This document shows, in pieces, positions 16,224 to 25,500 of a stretch of DNA of 46,981 bases. Numbering within the stretch: position 1 is the first letter of the stretch; each line of letters opens with the position of its first letter. The translations under genes and the position numbers were made by a program. The DNA comes from DAIPJH01 sp036770365 (lineage in GTDB: Bacteria > Pseudomonadota > Alphaproteobacteria > Rickettsiales > UBA998), in NCBI GenBank assembly GCA_036770365.1, contig DAIPJH010000015.1, forward strand, positions 1 through 46,981. Reading direction: 5' to 3'. The notes below the pieces were generated by a model. The model was given only the letters and a program-made list of their open reading frames with translations. It did no database searches and was not told where the DNA came from.

Positions 16224-16619
16224 ATGCCTAAATCAGTATTGTGGCTTATTGCCATTCTTGGTGTTGCAGCTATTGCACTCATCAATATCACTCAGAAAAA
16301 AGATGCCGAGCCTGCTGCGGATAGCGTAGCTGCTACCGATTCTGCTGCACCTGCTGCGGCTGATGCTGCTGCTACTGTTGATGGTGCTGCAAAAGACGCT
16401 GCTGCTACCGTTGATGGTGCTGCGAAAGACGCTGCTGCTACTGTTGATGGTGCTGCAAAAGACGCTGCTGCTACCGTTGATGGTGCTGCGAAAGACGCTG
16501 CTGCTGCGGTTGATGCTGCTGCTCCAGCTGCAACTGATGCTGCTGCGCCTGCTGCAACCGATGCTGCTGCGCCTGCTGCAACCGATGCTGCTGCTCCAGC
16601 AGAAGCTCCAAAGCAGTAA
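16224..16619 (+). CDS. Ala-rich membrane-anchored protein with tandem 11-residue repeats
   Basis: A 131-residue protein. Residues 4-20 are a hydrophobic anchor (SVLWLIAILGVAAIALI). Residues 47-90 are four perfect copies of DAAATVDGAAK, and residues 97-126 are three copies of DAAAPAAT plus a partial one. Eleven-residue repeats rich in Ala, Lys and Asp resemble those of group-3 LEA proteins, which form amphipathic helices on drying or at membranes; that similarity is in pattern only. GGGAGA upstream supports the ATG at 16224 rather than 16182. It lies between the divergent rimP operon and lnt. The long frame on the opposite strand results from the repeat composition and is not a gene. Confidence 0.65.
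   Translation: MPKSVLWLIAILGVAAIALINITQKKDAEPAADSVAATDSAAPAAADAAATVDGAAKDAAATVDGAAKDAAATVDGAAKDAAATVDGAAKDAAAAVDAAAPAATDAAAPAATDAAAPAATDAAAPAEAPKQ
16362..16493 (+). repeat. Coding minisatellite, 33-bp units in a duplicated 66-bp pair
   Basis: Four 33-bp units encode the 11-residue repeat. Units 1 and 3 use act and gca codons; units 2 and 4 use acc and gcg at the same sites. The last three units plus the first therefore form an exact 66-bp dimer repeated twice, apart from the first Asp codon (gat against gac). A 24-bp array follows at about 16512-16601. Confidence 0.85.
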
Positions 16620-16674
16620 TGCTTAAACGCTGATGTACGGCGTGCATTAGCCATATGTTTGTTTAGAGGGGCGG

Positions 16675-18285
16675 ATGGTGTTTTTCTCCAGTTTTCACAA
16701 CGGAGGTAGGCACGCCGCCCTTCTTATGTCTGCGCTTGATGTGCTGATGTGTGTGCATGGTTGGCGTTTGTGGCTTGCCTTGTATTGTTCAGGATTTCTT
16801 ACCACACTTGCTTTGCCACCTTATTATGTCATTCCTGCGGCATGCGTGGGGGTGAGTTTTTTCTTTTTTCGGGCTTTGTCTGTTGCACATTATCGTGACG
16901 CGTGTGTAGTTGGGTGGTGGTTCGGATTTGGCTTCTTTAGTACAGGGCTTTACTGGTTTGCTTACCCTTTGTTGGTCGATGGTGATCGTTTCGCATGGTT
17001 AATACCTTTTGCAGTATTCGGTATTGGGGCTGGGCTTGCTTTATTTTATGCGTTGGCAATAGTAACGTTGTTTGCTTGTTCCAAACGGTTTGTTTTATAT
17101 CAAAAATTTGTATTATTTGCGGTAGTGATGGGCTGTGTTGAATGGCTGCGAGGGCATATTTTGACGGGGTTTCCATGGAATTTGCTAGGATATGTATGGA
17201 CGGTGAGTGATGTAACTATTCAAGTAGCCTCTTACCTGGGAATATATTTATTATCTGCGTTTACATGGATGGCAATGGCATTACCTACTTATTATGTAAT
17301 GGTGCGTCGACAATCTAGGAGTGATGCGATGTTAGGTCGTATCCATGTTGGTCTGTTGTATGGTGTTGTGGCTGTGCTTGTTGTGTTGGTCGGGTTGGGG
17401 GCAGCAAGGTTACACGGTGCAAAGACAAGCTTTCACAAGGATATTAAGTTAAGGGTTGTTCAGGGTAATATTCCGCAATCGTTGAAATGGAAGCCTGAGA
17501 TGCGCTTGGAGGCGGTGCGTAATTATGCGGCGTTGAGCATGATGGAAGGGGCGGATTCAGTGACGCATATCATTTGGCCAGAAACCGCCATGACATTTCC
17601 ATTTGTGTCGGGTGATTATTGGGCGAAAGAATTGAGTGGTATCTTGTCTGGGAAACAAATGCTGCTGACGGGGGTGATGCGTATCACAAAAGATGGGCAG
17701 GGGCATGACCATTATTATAATAGTTTGCAAGCACTTGATGCTTCTGCGCAGGTTCAGATGAGTTATGACAAGATTCATCTAGTTCCGTTTGGTGAGTATG
17801 TTCCGCTCAGGGATTGGCTGCCACTAGAAAAAATTACGCAGGGGTCGGTGGATATGTCATCTGGGATGCCACAGCAGTCCCATCAGTTGGTTGGATTACC
17901 TTCATTTCGACCGATCATTTGTTATGAGTCTATTTTTCCTGAAATGAGTTATCAAGTATACCCTGCGTGGTTACTTAACATTACTAATGATGCTTGGTTT
18001 GGTGACAGTAGTGCGCCGTACCAATTATTGCAGATGAGTCGTGTGCGTGCTGTTGAAAATGCTGTGCCACTCGTGCGCGCTGCGAACACAGGAATCAGTG
18101 CTATCGTGGATGGCTATGGTCGCGTTTTGCAATATCTGCCTCTTGATGTAGATGGTGTCATTGATGGTTATTTGCCTAATGCATTAGAAAATAATAGTTT
18201 TTACAATCTTTACGGCGATTGGGTTTGGGGTGTGATTGCTATGGGTTGTGGTCTGTGTTTTATCTGGAACACACATAAAAAATAA
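16675..18285 (+). CDS. lnt: Apolipoprotein N-acyltransferase
   Basis: A 536-residue inner-membrane enzyme that adds the third acyl chain to lipoproteins. Six or more membrane segments occupy the first 240 residues, with another at the C-terminus. The periplasmic nitrilase domain carries the catalytic triad: Glu in WPETAMTFPF, Lys in YDKIHLVPFGEYVPL and Cys in IICYESIFPE. GAGGGG precedes the ATG at 16675. It is followed by an XRE regulator and metK, the standard alphaproteobacterial order. It would act on lipoproteins such as the one encoded at 2166. Confidence 0.95.
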   Translation: MVFFSSFHNGGRHAALLMSALDVLMCVHGWRLWLALYCSGFLTTLALPPYYVIPAACVGVSFFFFRALSVAHYRDACVVGWWFGFGFFSTGLYWFAYPLLVDGDRFAWLIPFAVFGIGAGLALFYALAIVTLFACSKRFVLYQKFVLFAVVMGCVEWLRGHILTGFPWNLLGYVWTVSDVTIQVASYLGIYLLSAFTWMAMALPTYYVMVRRQSRSDAMLGRIHVGLLYGVVAVLVVLVGLGAARLHGAKTSFHKDIKLRVVQGNIPQSLKWKPEMRLEAVRNYAALSMMEGADSVTHIIWPETAMTFPFVSGDYWAKELSGILSGKQMLLTGVMRITKDGQGHDHYYNSLQALDASAQVQMSYDKIHLVPFGEYVPLRDWLPLEKITQGSVDMSSGMPQQSHQLVGLPSFRPIICYESIFPEMSYQVYPAWLLNITNDAWFGDSSAPYQLLQMSRVRAVENAVPLVRAANTGISAIVDGYGRVLQYLPLDVDGVIDGYLPNALENNSFYNLYGDWVWGVIAMGCGLCFIWNTHKK

Positions 18286-18510
18286 ATGCGCGGAAATCGG
18301 CGGAATGAAAAAAAACTGTAAGAAAATACGTGACAAGCATTTTTAAATATGTTTATTAGGATTAATAAATTAACTATTTAAGGTTGTTTTTGTTAAGTAT
18401 TACACCCTCAATAGTTGTTTCATGTGTTTTAATGATAGTTTGTCTTTGGCCAACTAGAAATTGTTATTAAAGCATTGGGTAAATAAAAGTTTTTAGAGAG
18501 ACACGATAAA

Positions 18511-18924
18511 ATGGCACATCCTGTAGATATTTATGTTGGCAAACGACTTCGCATGCGTCGTACCATTATGGGGCTTAGTCAAGAAGCACTGGGTACTGCT
18601 ACTGGCATTACTTTTCAGCAAATTCAAAAATATGAACGCGGTATTAACCGTATTGGCTCTAGTCGTCTTTATGCGTTTTCAAAATTGTTAGACATTCCTG
18701 TTTCCTACTTCTTTGATGGGTATGATGGTGAAGGGTCTAATCTTGTCGCAGGCGGTGGTCTTGCCGAGGGTGGTGTTCCTGATTTTGAGCATGATCAGCT
18801 TGCTAGCCGTGAAACGCTGGAGATGATGCGCAGTTATTACCGTATTGAGAATCCCTTGGTGCGTAAGCGCGTATTTGATTTGGTCAAATCTATGGCAGAA
18901 AAACCAGAAGCGGTAGAAGCTTAA
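18511..18924 (+). CDS. XRE-family transcriptional regulator upstream of metK
   Basis: A 137-residue protein with an N-terminal Cro/CI helix-turn-helix (residues 11-66: RLRMRRTIMGLSQEALGTA, then TFQQIQKYERGINRIG and YFFDGY) and a C-terminal helical extension of about 50 residues. It is the conserved regulator found between lnt and metK in alphaproteobacteria, related to PraR of rhizobia and similar proteins. The 225-base gap before it is A/T-rich and includes a 16-mer shared with the erpA/dgt interval. Its targets cannot be deduced here. Confidence 0.85.
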   Translation: MAHPVDIYVGKRLRMRRTIMGLSQEALGTATGITFQQIQKYERGINRIGSSRLYAFSKLLDIPVSYFFDGYDGEGSNLVAGGGLAEGGVPDFEHDQLASRETLEMMRSYYRIENPLVRKRVFDLVKSMAEKPEAVEA

Positions 18925-18994
18925 TTTGTTTTTTGCTTGATAAAGTTTGCGACGTAGCTATGACTATACTGTAAGTGATACGTGGGGATTTCTT

Positions 18995-19070
18995 GCGCTT
19001 GACACCACGCCCGTTTAGGTGGGCTATCAGGACTAAGCGCGCTTTTATAGATGTAGATCTATGATGGAAG
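18995..19070 (+). promoter_or_regulatory. Structured leader or promoter region of metK
   Basis: A 6-bp stem GCGCTT (18995-19000) with AAGCGC (19035-19040) encloses two mutually exclusive small stems: CCAC 19005-19008 with GTGG 19019-19022, and GCCC 19009-19012 with GGGC 19021-19024. A separate perfect hairpin ATAGAT/ATCTAT lies at about 19047-19062. The same stretch also reads as a promoter: TTGACA (18999-19004), 18 bases, GCTATC (19023-19028). It does not match the conserved cores of the SAM-II, SAM/SAH or SAH riboswitches as I know them. It could be an undescribed metK leader element or simply the promoter. Confidence 0.4.
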
Positions 19071-19110
19071 TTCACAAACGTACCTTTGTGTAATTTGTGG
19101 AGTTTGTATT

Positions 19111-20301
19111 ATGTCACATCATCAGCCTGACGAACGTAATTTTTATATCTTTACTAGCGAGTCCGTATCCGAGGGGCATCCTGATAAGGTGTGTGACCAG
19201 ATATCAGATGCCGTGGTGGATTTGATGTTGTCTGCCAATCCTTTTGCGCATATTGCAGTAGAAACACTTGCAACGACTAATCATATTACGCTTGCTGGTG
19301 AAGTGAGCGGGGCGGATGAGGTTAGTCGAGGTGCGATTGAGGCGGTGGCACGTGATACAGTACGTGCCATCGGTTATGACCAAGAAGGTTTTGATTGGCG
19401 CAAGCTTGAGATCAATTATTTGATTCATCAGCAATCATCTGACATTGCGCAGGGCGTGGGTAGGGGAGATGATGAAGATGCTGGTGCTGGTGATCAGGGT
19501 ATCATGTTTGGATATGCGTGTAAGGAAACCAAGCATTTGATGCCCGCCCCCATACATTATGCGAATGAGATATTGAAATCACTTGCGCAGGCTCGTCATG
19601 GGGATACTAAAAGCATTCTCCGTCCTGATGCGAAAAGTCAGGTCAGCTTGGTCTATGAAAATGGTCAGCCTGTGCGTGCTTCTTCAGTTGTTGTGTCGAC
19701 GCAACATGCTGCAGCGGCCACCCAAGAAGAGGTGCGTGAGTTGGTACGTTCGCATGTGAGGAACGTGTTACCAGAAGGCTGGATGCCAGAAGAAAAAGAG
19801 TTTTATGTTAACCCTACGGGTAAATTCGTCATCGGTGGGCCTGATGGTGATGCGGGATTGACGGGACGTAAGATTATTGTGGATACGTACGGTGGGGCTG
19901 CACCACATGGTGGCGGCGCGTTCTCTGGTAAAGATCCAACCAAGGTGGATCGCTCGGCAGCGTATGCTGCGCGTTATCTTGCAAAGAACGTGGTGGCGGC
20001 TGGGCTTGCTGAACGCTGTGTGATTCAGCTTTCTTATGCGATTGGCGTGGCGCATCCGATTTCGTTGTATGTCAATGCGTTTGGCACTGCGAAAGTAGCG
20101 GGGGCAGAATTAGAGAAAATCTTGCCTGAAATGATGGATTTGTCACCACGTGGTATTCGTAAACATTTACAACTTAATCGCCCTATTTATAGTCCAACGG
20201 CTGCCTATGGTCATTTTGGACGCGAAGCAGGTGTTGATGGTACGTTCTCGTGGGAGCGTTTGGATTTGGTCGATGCACTTAAGTCACATTTTGGTGCGTA
20301 A
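19111..20301 (+). CDS. metK: S-adenosylmethionine synthetase
   Basis: A 396-residue cytoplasmic enzyme making SAM from methionine and ATP. Hallmarks are SESVSEGHPDKVCDQISD at the N-terminus, GDQGIMFGYA, and the phosphate-binding GGGAFSGKDPTKVDRSAAY. The length is typical. TGTGGAG lies upstream of the ATG. It follows the XRE regulator as in other alphaproteobacteria, but trmB, normally next, is absent. Confidence 0.97.
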   Translation: MSHHQPDERNFYIFTSESVSEGHPDKVCDQISDAVVDLMLSANPFAHIAVETLATTNHITLAGEVSGADEVSRGAIEAVARDTVRAIGYDQEGFDWRKLEINYLIHQQSSDIAQGVGRGDDEDAGAGDQGIMFGYACKETKHLMPAPIHYANEILKSLAQARHGDTKSILRPDAKSQVSLVYENGQPVRASSVVVSTQHAAAATQEEVRELVRSHVRNVLPEGWMPEEKEFYVNPTGKFVIGGPDGDAGLTGRKIIVDTYGGAAPHGGGAFSGKDPTKVDRSAAYAARYLAKNVVAAGLAERCVIQLSYAIGVAHPISLYVNAFGTAKVAGAELEKILPEMMDLSPRGIRKHLQLNRPIYSPTAAYGHFGREAGVDGTFSWERLDLVDALKSHFGA

Positions 20302-20330
20302 TTTTTAAATTATGATTTTTTATGATGTTG

Positions 20331-20362
20331 TGGAGGCTTAGGGGGAATTATCTAAGCCTCCA
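20331..20362. terminator. Bidirectional hairpin after metK
   Basis: An 11-bp perfect inverted repeat (20331-20341 with 20352-20362, core GGAGGCTTAG/CTAAGCCTCC) lies between the convergent metK and PEBP genes. A T-rich stretch flanks it, but no long U-tract follows directly, so terminator efficiency is uncertain. Confidence 0.6.
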
Positions 20363-20372
20363 AACTCTGTGT

Positions 20373-21038
20373 TTATCTTTTGTAATTGCCCGTGAGGGTG
20401 GCCTTTGCCATTTTATGTTGGTTGAGGAAAAAACCTACTTTTGCGCCACTAGCCTGCGCATCTAAGTCCAGCTTGTCGACATCCAATGCCCATAAGGTGA
20501 TGATGTAACGATGTGTGCCGTTGCCTTCTGGTGGGCAAGGGCCGCCATAGCCTTTTGACCCAAAGTCAGTGATGCTCTCGATCGTACCTTCGGGCATGGA
20601 TGTACCGCTCGCTCCTTCAACCAGACGGGGTGTGTCGGTTGGTATGTTGAATGCGACCCAGTGCCACCAACCACTGCCAGTGGGTGCGTCTGGGTCATAC
20701 ATAGTGATCGCTAAGCTTTTTGTACCAAAAGGTGGTTTGCTCCATGATAACTCAGGTGAGAGATTATTACCTTTGCAGCCAAATCCGTTGAAGACTTGTT
20801 TAATTTCGATGGGTTTGTGAGAAACAATATTCATGCTGGTGAGGGTAAATTTCTCGGTTTCTATCGCCTTTGCCGCGGGTGCAACGAACATAATCATAGA
20901 TAAAGCAGATATAAGTATATGCGTTTGAATAGGGAATTTTTTGAAAAAAGTGGAGCGAATTGTGGTAAAACCTTTATGAGCTAAAGTTTGAAGATGGGAA
21001 GTATTGAGATCAAGTGGGAATCGATGTGGTAGTGTCAT
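20373..21038 (-). CDS. Secreted YbhB/PEBP-like (Raf kinase inhibitor-like) protein
   Basis: A 221-residue phosphatidylethanolamine-binding-protein family member. A hydrophobic segment around residues 38-55, ending VAPAAKA, looks like a signal peptide, so the mature protein is probably periplasmic. PEBP motifs are SPELSWSKPP, MYDPDAPTGSGWWHWV, YGGPCPPEGNGTHRYI and the final strand. AAAGAGAT precedes the ATG, giving an unusually long N-terminal extension before the hydrophobic core; a later start is possible. Ligand and role are unknown in bacteria. It converges with metK and is divergent from the msrA pair. Confidence 0.85.
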   Translation of the reverse strand: MTLPHRFPLDLNTSHLQTLAHKGFTTIRSTFFKKFPIQTHILISALSMIMFVAPAAKAIETEKFTLTSMNIVSHKPIEIKQVFNGFGCKGNNLSPELSWSKPPFGTKSLAITMYDPDAPTGSGWWHWVAFNIPTDTPRLVEGASGTSMPEGTIESITDFGSKGYGGPCPPEGNGTHRYIITLWALDVDKLDLDAQASGAKVGFFLNQHKMAKATLTGNYKR

Positions 21039-21242
21039 ATTTATCTCTTTTGGTTGGGGGTGATGATATAGTCATTCCACTGAGTGACTTGATAATATTA
21101 CAAATGGAAGTTTTTTAAAATTTTGCGGCACATGTATTGTTTATATACACTGCGTGGTGGTTTTCGAAAAGTATCCTTTTTATCGCTGGTCAAATTACAA
21201 GTCGAAACGATTATATAACAAGAGCAAGAGAGCGGGTGTGTA

Positions 21243-21848
21243 ATGCGGTTTATAGTGTTGTGTTGTGTGTGGTTACAGATATTGGGGGGTATTGCGATGG
21301 CGGAAGAGAGAGATCGTGTGTTAGAAAAAGCAACGTTTGCAGGCGGATGTTTTTGGTGTATGGAGCCACAATTTAAGGGGATTGATGGGGTAACGTCTGT
21401 GGTTTCTGGTTATACGGGTGGTGTGACAAAAAACCCCACTTATGAACAAGTTTCTATGGGTGATACGGGGCATGTAGAGTCGATTGAAATTACCTATGAC
21501 CCTCGTAAAGTCAAATATGTAGATTTGCTCATTGTTTTTTGGGAGAATGTTGATCCGATGGATAGCGAAGGGCAATTTTGTGATAAAGGTTCACAGTATC
21601 ATGCTGGAGTTTTTGTGCATTCACCACAGCAACGTACTGCGGCGGAGGCGTCTAAGGCGGAGGTTGCAAAAAAACTAGGTAAGGATGTTGCTACGTTTAT
21701 TCGTGATGCATCGGTCTTCTATCCTGCTGAAGATTATCATCAAGAATTTTACATTAAAAGTCAGGCGCGGTATAAAATGTATCGTGCGGGGTGTGGGCGT
21801 GATGTACGTTTGCAGGAAATTTGGAAGAAATCCCCTGTTGAAAAGTGA
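21243..21848 (+). CDS. msrA: Periplasmic peptide methionine sulfoxide reductase A
   Basis: A 201-residue MsrA preceded by a signal peptide (LCCVWLQILGGIAMA, cleaved near residue 20). The family reduces Met-S-sulfoxide in proteins. The catalytic Cys36 is in GGCFWCMEPQF; GYTGGVTKNPTYEQV, GDTGHVESIEITYDP and QFCDKGSQYH are all present, as is a C-terminal Cys in AGCGRDVRLQEIW that may act in resolving. It is followed after 36 bases by a degenerate paralogue. The pair lies between a PEBP gene and the RND operon. Confidence 0.93.
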   Translation: MRFIVLCCVWLQILGGIAMAEERDRVLEKATFAGGCFWCMEPQFKGIDGVTSVVSGYTGGVTKNPTYEQVSMGDTGHVESIEITYDPRKVKYVDLLIVFWENVDPMDSEGQFCDKGSQYHAGVFVHSPQQRTAAEASKAEVAKKLGKDVATFIRDASVFYPAEDYHQEFYIKSQARYKMYRAGCGRDVRLQEIWKKSPVEK

Positions 21849-21884
21849 TAGGTATCTCAGTGAGAATGTTGAAGGAATAGGGTG

Positions 21885-22496
21885 ATGTATAAAAAGATAG
21901 GTCTGATTACAGCACTGTTGATGGGGTGTCATGCTGGTGCGATGGCGCAAGCTCCAGAGCCAGTAAATACTGCTGCTAAAGCAACATTCTCGGGTGGGAA
22001 TTTTATTTATTTAGAACCAGCTTTTCAGTCCGTGCCGGGGGTGGTCAGTGTGGTCGTAGGCTATACAGGTGGAATGAAGAAAAACCCTACCTACAGTATG
22101 GTCACGGGTGGGCATACGGGATATTACGAAGCGGTAGAAGTAACGTATGATTCCAGTAAGGTGAGCTATGATCAGTTACTAGATGCTTTTTGGCAGGTTA
22201 TTGATCCGCTTGACGAGGGTGGACAGTTTTGTGATCGCGGGAAGCAGTATATTTCAAGTATTGTGGTGCGCGATGCGAAACAGCTTGCGGCCGCGGAAGC
22301 TGCTAAACAAAAAGTAAGCCAGAAATTCGGTACGTCACTTGCGACGATTATTCGCAGCGCGATGGAATTCTATCCTGCTGAAGAATATTTTCAGCATTTT
22401 TATTATAAGTATCCAGACTATATCAAACAAGCTAGCACACATTGTGGGCGTGATGCACGGCTGCAAGAGCTATGGCATCCTCCTGTTGTGCGCTAA
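21885..22496 (+). CDS. MsrA-like paralogue lacking the catalytic cysteine
   Basis: A 203-residue protein with a signal peptide (ITALLMGCHAGAMA) that aligns along its length with the upstream MsrA. The active-site GGCFWCMEPQF has become GGNFIYLEPAF, so the nucleophilic Cys is Asn39 and the aromatic Trp is Ile. TGHVESIE has become TGYYEAVE. The structural motifs GYTGGMKKNPTYS, QFCDRGKQYIS and HCGRDARLQELW are kept, and the reading frame is intact. It is therefore unlikely to reduce methionine sulfoxide, yet it is still under selection for fold. A binding or regulatory pseudoenzyme partner of the intact MsrA is plausible. The start at 21885 has AAGGAA upstream. Confidence 0.85.
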   Translation: MYKKIGLITALLMGCHAGAMAQAPEPVNTAAKATFSGGNFIYLEPAFQSVPGVVSVVVGYTGGMKKNPTYSMVTGGHTGYYEAVEVTYDSSKVSYDQLLDAFWQVIDPLDEGGQFCDRGKQYISSIVVRDAKQLAAAEAAKQKVSQKFGTSLATIIRSAMEFYPAEEYFQHFYYKYPDYIKQASTHCGRDARLQELWHPPVVR

Positions 22497-22519
22497 CCCT
22501 ATCTGACTTACTGAATGTC

Positions 22520-25500
22520 TTAATGTTCTAGGCCACCGTGATGATGTAGGTGTGCATCTTTCATGTAGCGTATTGCAAGATGGCGAAGCGATACATAAAA
22601 CACAGGGGTAAGGAACAGTCCGAAGAAGGTTACGCCGAGCATCCCAGAAAATACGGCGATACCCATTGCATGACGCATTTCTGCGCCTGCACCTGTGGAG
22701 GTTACCAGCGGTACAACTCCCATAATGAACGCAAACGAGGTCATCAAGATAGGACGAAGTCGTAGATGTGCAGCTTCAATTGCGGCTTGAAGTGGTGTGC
22801 GCCCCCTAATCTCTAATTCTCGTGCAAATTCGACAATCAGAATTGCGTTCTTACAGGCGAGTCCTATAAGTACGAACAGGGCGATTTGGGTGAAGATATT
22901 GTTGTCGCCGCCTGTGATCCATACGCCAAAAATTGCGCAGAGGAGGCACATTGGTACAATCAAAATCACCGCAAGCGGTAGCATCAGATTTTCATATTGC
23001 GCAGCAAGCACAAGGAATACGAGCAAGACGCATAGCGGGAAGACATACATGGCAGTGTCACCCGTCAAGATTTGCTGATAGGTCAAATCCGTCCATTCAA
23101 ACTCCATGCCTTTGGGTAAGGTTTCTTTTAAAATACCCGTGATGATGTCCTGTGCTTGACCAGATGACACGCCCATGGCAGGGCCGCCGTTAAGGTCAGC
23201 GGAGCGGAAACCATTATAACGAATTGCGCTTTCAGGCCCGAATGTTTCTGAGATGGTCAGCACAGAGCCAAGTGGTACCATGTTGCCGTCAATGTTGCGC
23301 GTGCGGAGTTTAGCAATATCTTCGGGGTGCGAGCGGAATTCTTTATCTGCTTGCGCGATAACCTGATAGGTGCGCCCAAATTTATTGAAGTCATTGACAT
23401 ACATTGATCCAAGATAGATTTGCATTGTATCAAATATCTCAGGGATATTGAGTCCTAGCTGCATGGCTTTGGTACGATCTAGGTCAGCGCGTAGCTGTGG
23501 TACATCAATCTTATAGCTAGAGAAAACGCCTGTAAGTGCAGGGTTTTGCCATGCTTTCATTTGTACTTGCTTCATTACACTATCGAGTTGGGCGAAGCCA
23601 AGATCTGCGCGATCCTCAACTTGCAATTTGAAGCCGCCAATTGTGCCGAGTCCCATCACGGGCGGTGGTGGAAAAATGGCGATAAATGCATTTTTGATGC
23701 CCATATATTTCATTTGAAGCGAGCCGGCAATTGTTGCGCCGTAAAGCTTAGATGAACGGCGTTCTTCAAAGGGTTTTAAGGTCACAAACACGATACCCGC
23801 ACTAGAGCTATTCATAAATCCATTGATGGATAACCCCGGAAAGGCAACGGCACTTTCAACACCTTCTTCTTTCATGGCGATTTCCGACATTTGACGAATG
23901 ATTTTTTCGGTACGGTCTAGGGTCGCACCTTCAGGAAGCTGGGCAAAACCAACAAGGTATTGTTTGTCTTGTGAAGGAACAAATCCTGCGGGGACAAGGT
24001 TAAAACCAATATAGGTCAGTCCGAGTAGTAAGATATACACCCCAATTGCAGCGGATTTTCGACCTAAAATTTTGGTGACACCATTGCTATATTGTTCTGA
24101 TTTATGGTGAAAGAATTTATTGAACCAGCGGAAGAAACCACCAAAGATGCTTTCCATCCCACGTGTGAGTTTGTCCTTGGGCGCGTCATGACTCTTGAGT
24201 AATATTGCACTGAGTGCTGGACTAAGGGTAAGAGAATTGAATGCTGAGATGACGGTAGAGAAGGCGAGGGTGAGTGCGAATTGGCGATAGAATTGTCCTG
24301 TTAAGCCGCTGATAAATGCTATGGGGATAAAGACGGCGCACAGGGTCAGTGCAATCGCAATGATTGGGCCTGTAACCTCAGTCATGGCTTTGTAGGTTGC
24401 TTCTTTGGGGCTTAAGCCGCTTTCGATATTGCGCTCGACATTTTCAACCACCACGATCGCATCATCGACAACAATCCCAATTGCAAGCACTAAGCCAAAC
24501 AGCGAGAGTGCGTTGATGGAAAAGCCAAAGAAATGCATGCAAGCGAATGTTCCAACAATGGATACAGGAACAGCGAGAAGCGGAATAATCGATGCACGCC
24601 ATGTTTGTAGAAATACAATGACGACGATCACCACTAGTGCAATTGCTTCAAGAAGCGTATGAATCACCGCTTCAATTGAGCCACGTACAAACACGGTTGG
24701 GTCATAGACGATGTCGTAATCTACACCTTCAGGAAAATTCTTTTTGAGTTCAGCCATTGTAGCGCGTACTTTATCTGAAATCTCAATCGCGTTTGCATCT
24801 GGTTGTTGGAAAATAGGAATAGCGACGGCTTCTTTATTATTGAGCAAACTGCGCAGCCCGTATTGTGAAGCACCCATTTCGATGCGTGCCACGTCTTTAA
24901 GGCGGGTAATGACGCCAGCATTGTCGCGCTTGATAATGATCTCGCCGAATTCTTCGGTAGATTGCAGGCGACCTTGTGTGTTGATAGGAAGCTGAATTTC
25001 AGCGTTTTTGTCATAAGGTGCGCCACCAATCGTGCCTGCGGCAACCTGAATATTTTGTCCACGAATTGCGTTCACGACATCATTTGCGGTCAAGTTGCGC
25101 TGTGCGATTTTGTCAGGGTTGAGCCAGACGCGCATCGAGTAATCACCTGAGCCAAAGATTTCAACCTGTCCAATACCCCCAATACGGGTGAGGGCGTCTT
25201 TGACATTCAAGAGGCCATAGTTGCGAAGGTAGAGCGTGTCGTAGCGCGCATTCGGTGATACAAGGTGTACGACCATGGTGATATTGGGTGAACTTTTGAT
25301 GGTGGTGACACCGAGTTGGCGGGTAATTTCAGGCAGACGTGGCAATGCTTGGTTGACACGGTTTTGTACAAGCTGTTGTGCAAGGTCAGCGTCCATGCCG
25401 AGTTTGAAGGTTACCGTGAGTTTAAGGTTGCCATCTGTCGTGGCTTGTGAACTCATGTAGAGTTGGTTTTCTACACCGTTGATTTGTTCTTCAAGCGGTG

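Noticed and set aside
16292..16654. Long open frame antisense to the Ala-rich repeat gene
   Set aside because: It is created by the GCT/GCA/GCG repeat composition, has no ribosome binding site, and its product is only Ala/Ser low complexity.
18995..19070. Known SAM-II, SAM/SAH or SAH riboswitch upstream of metK
   Set aside because: The conserved cores of those classes as I remember them are not present; only a generic structured leader is reported.
21885..22496. Second msrA gene as a decaying pseudogene
   Set aside because: The frame, the signal peptide and the non-catalytic motifs are intact, which fits a pseudoenzyme better than decay.
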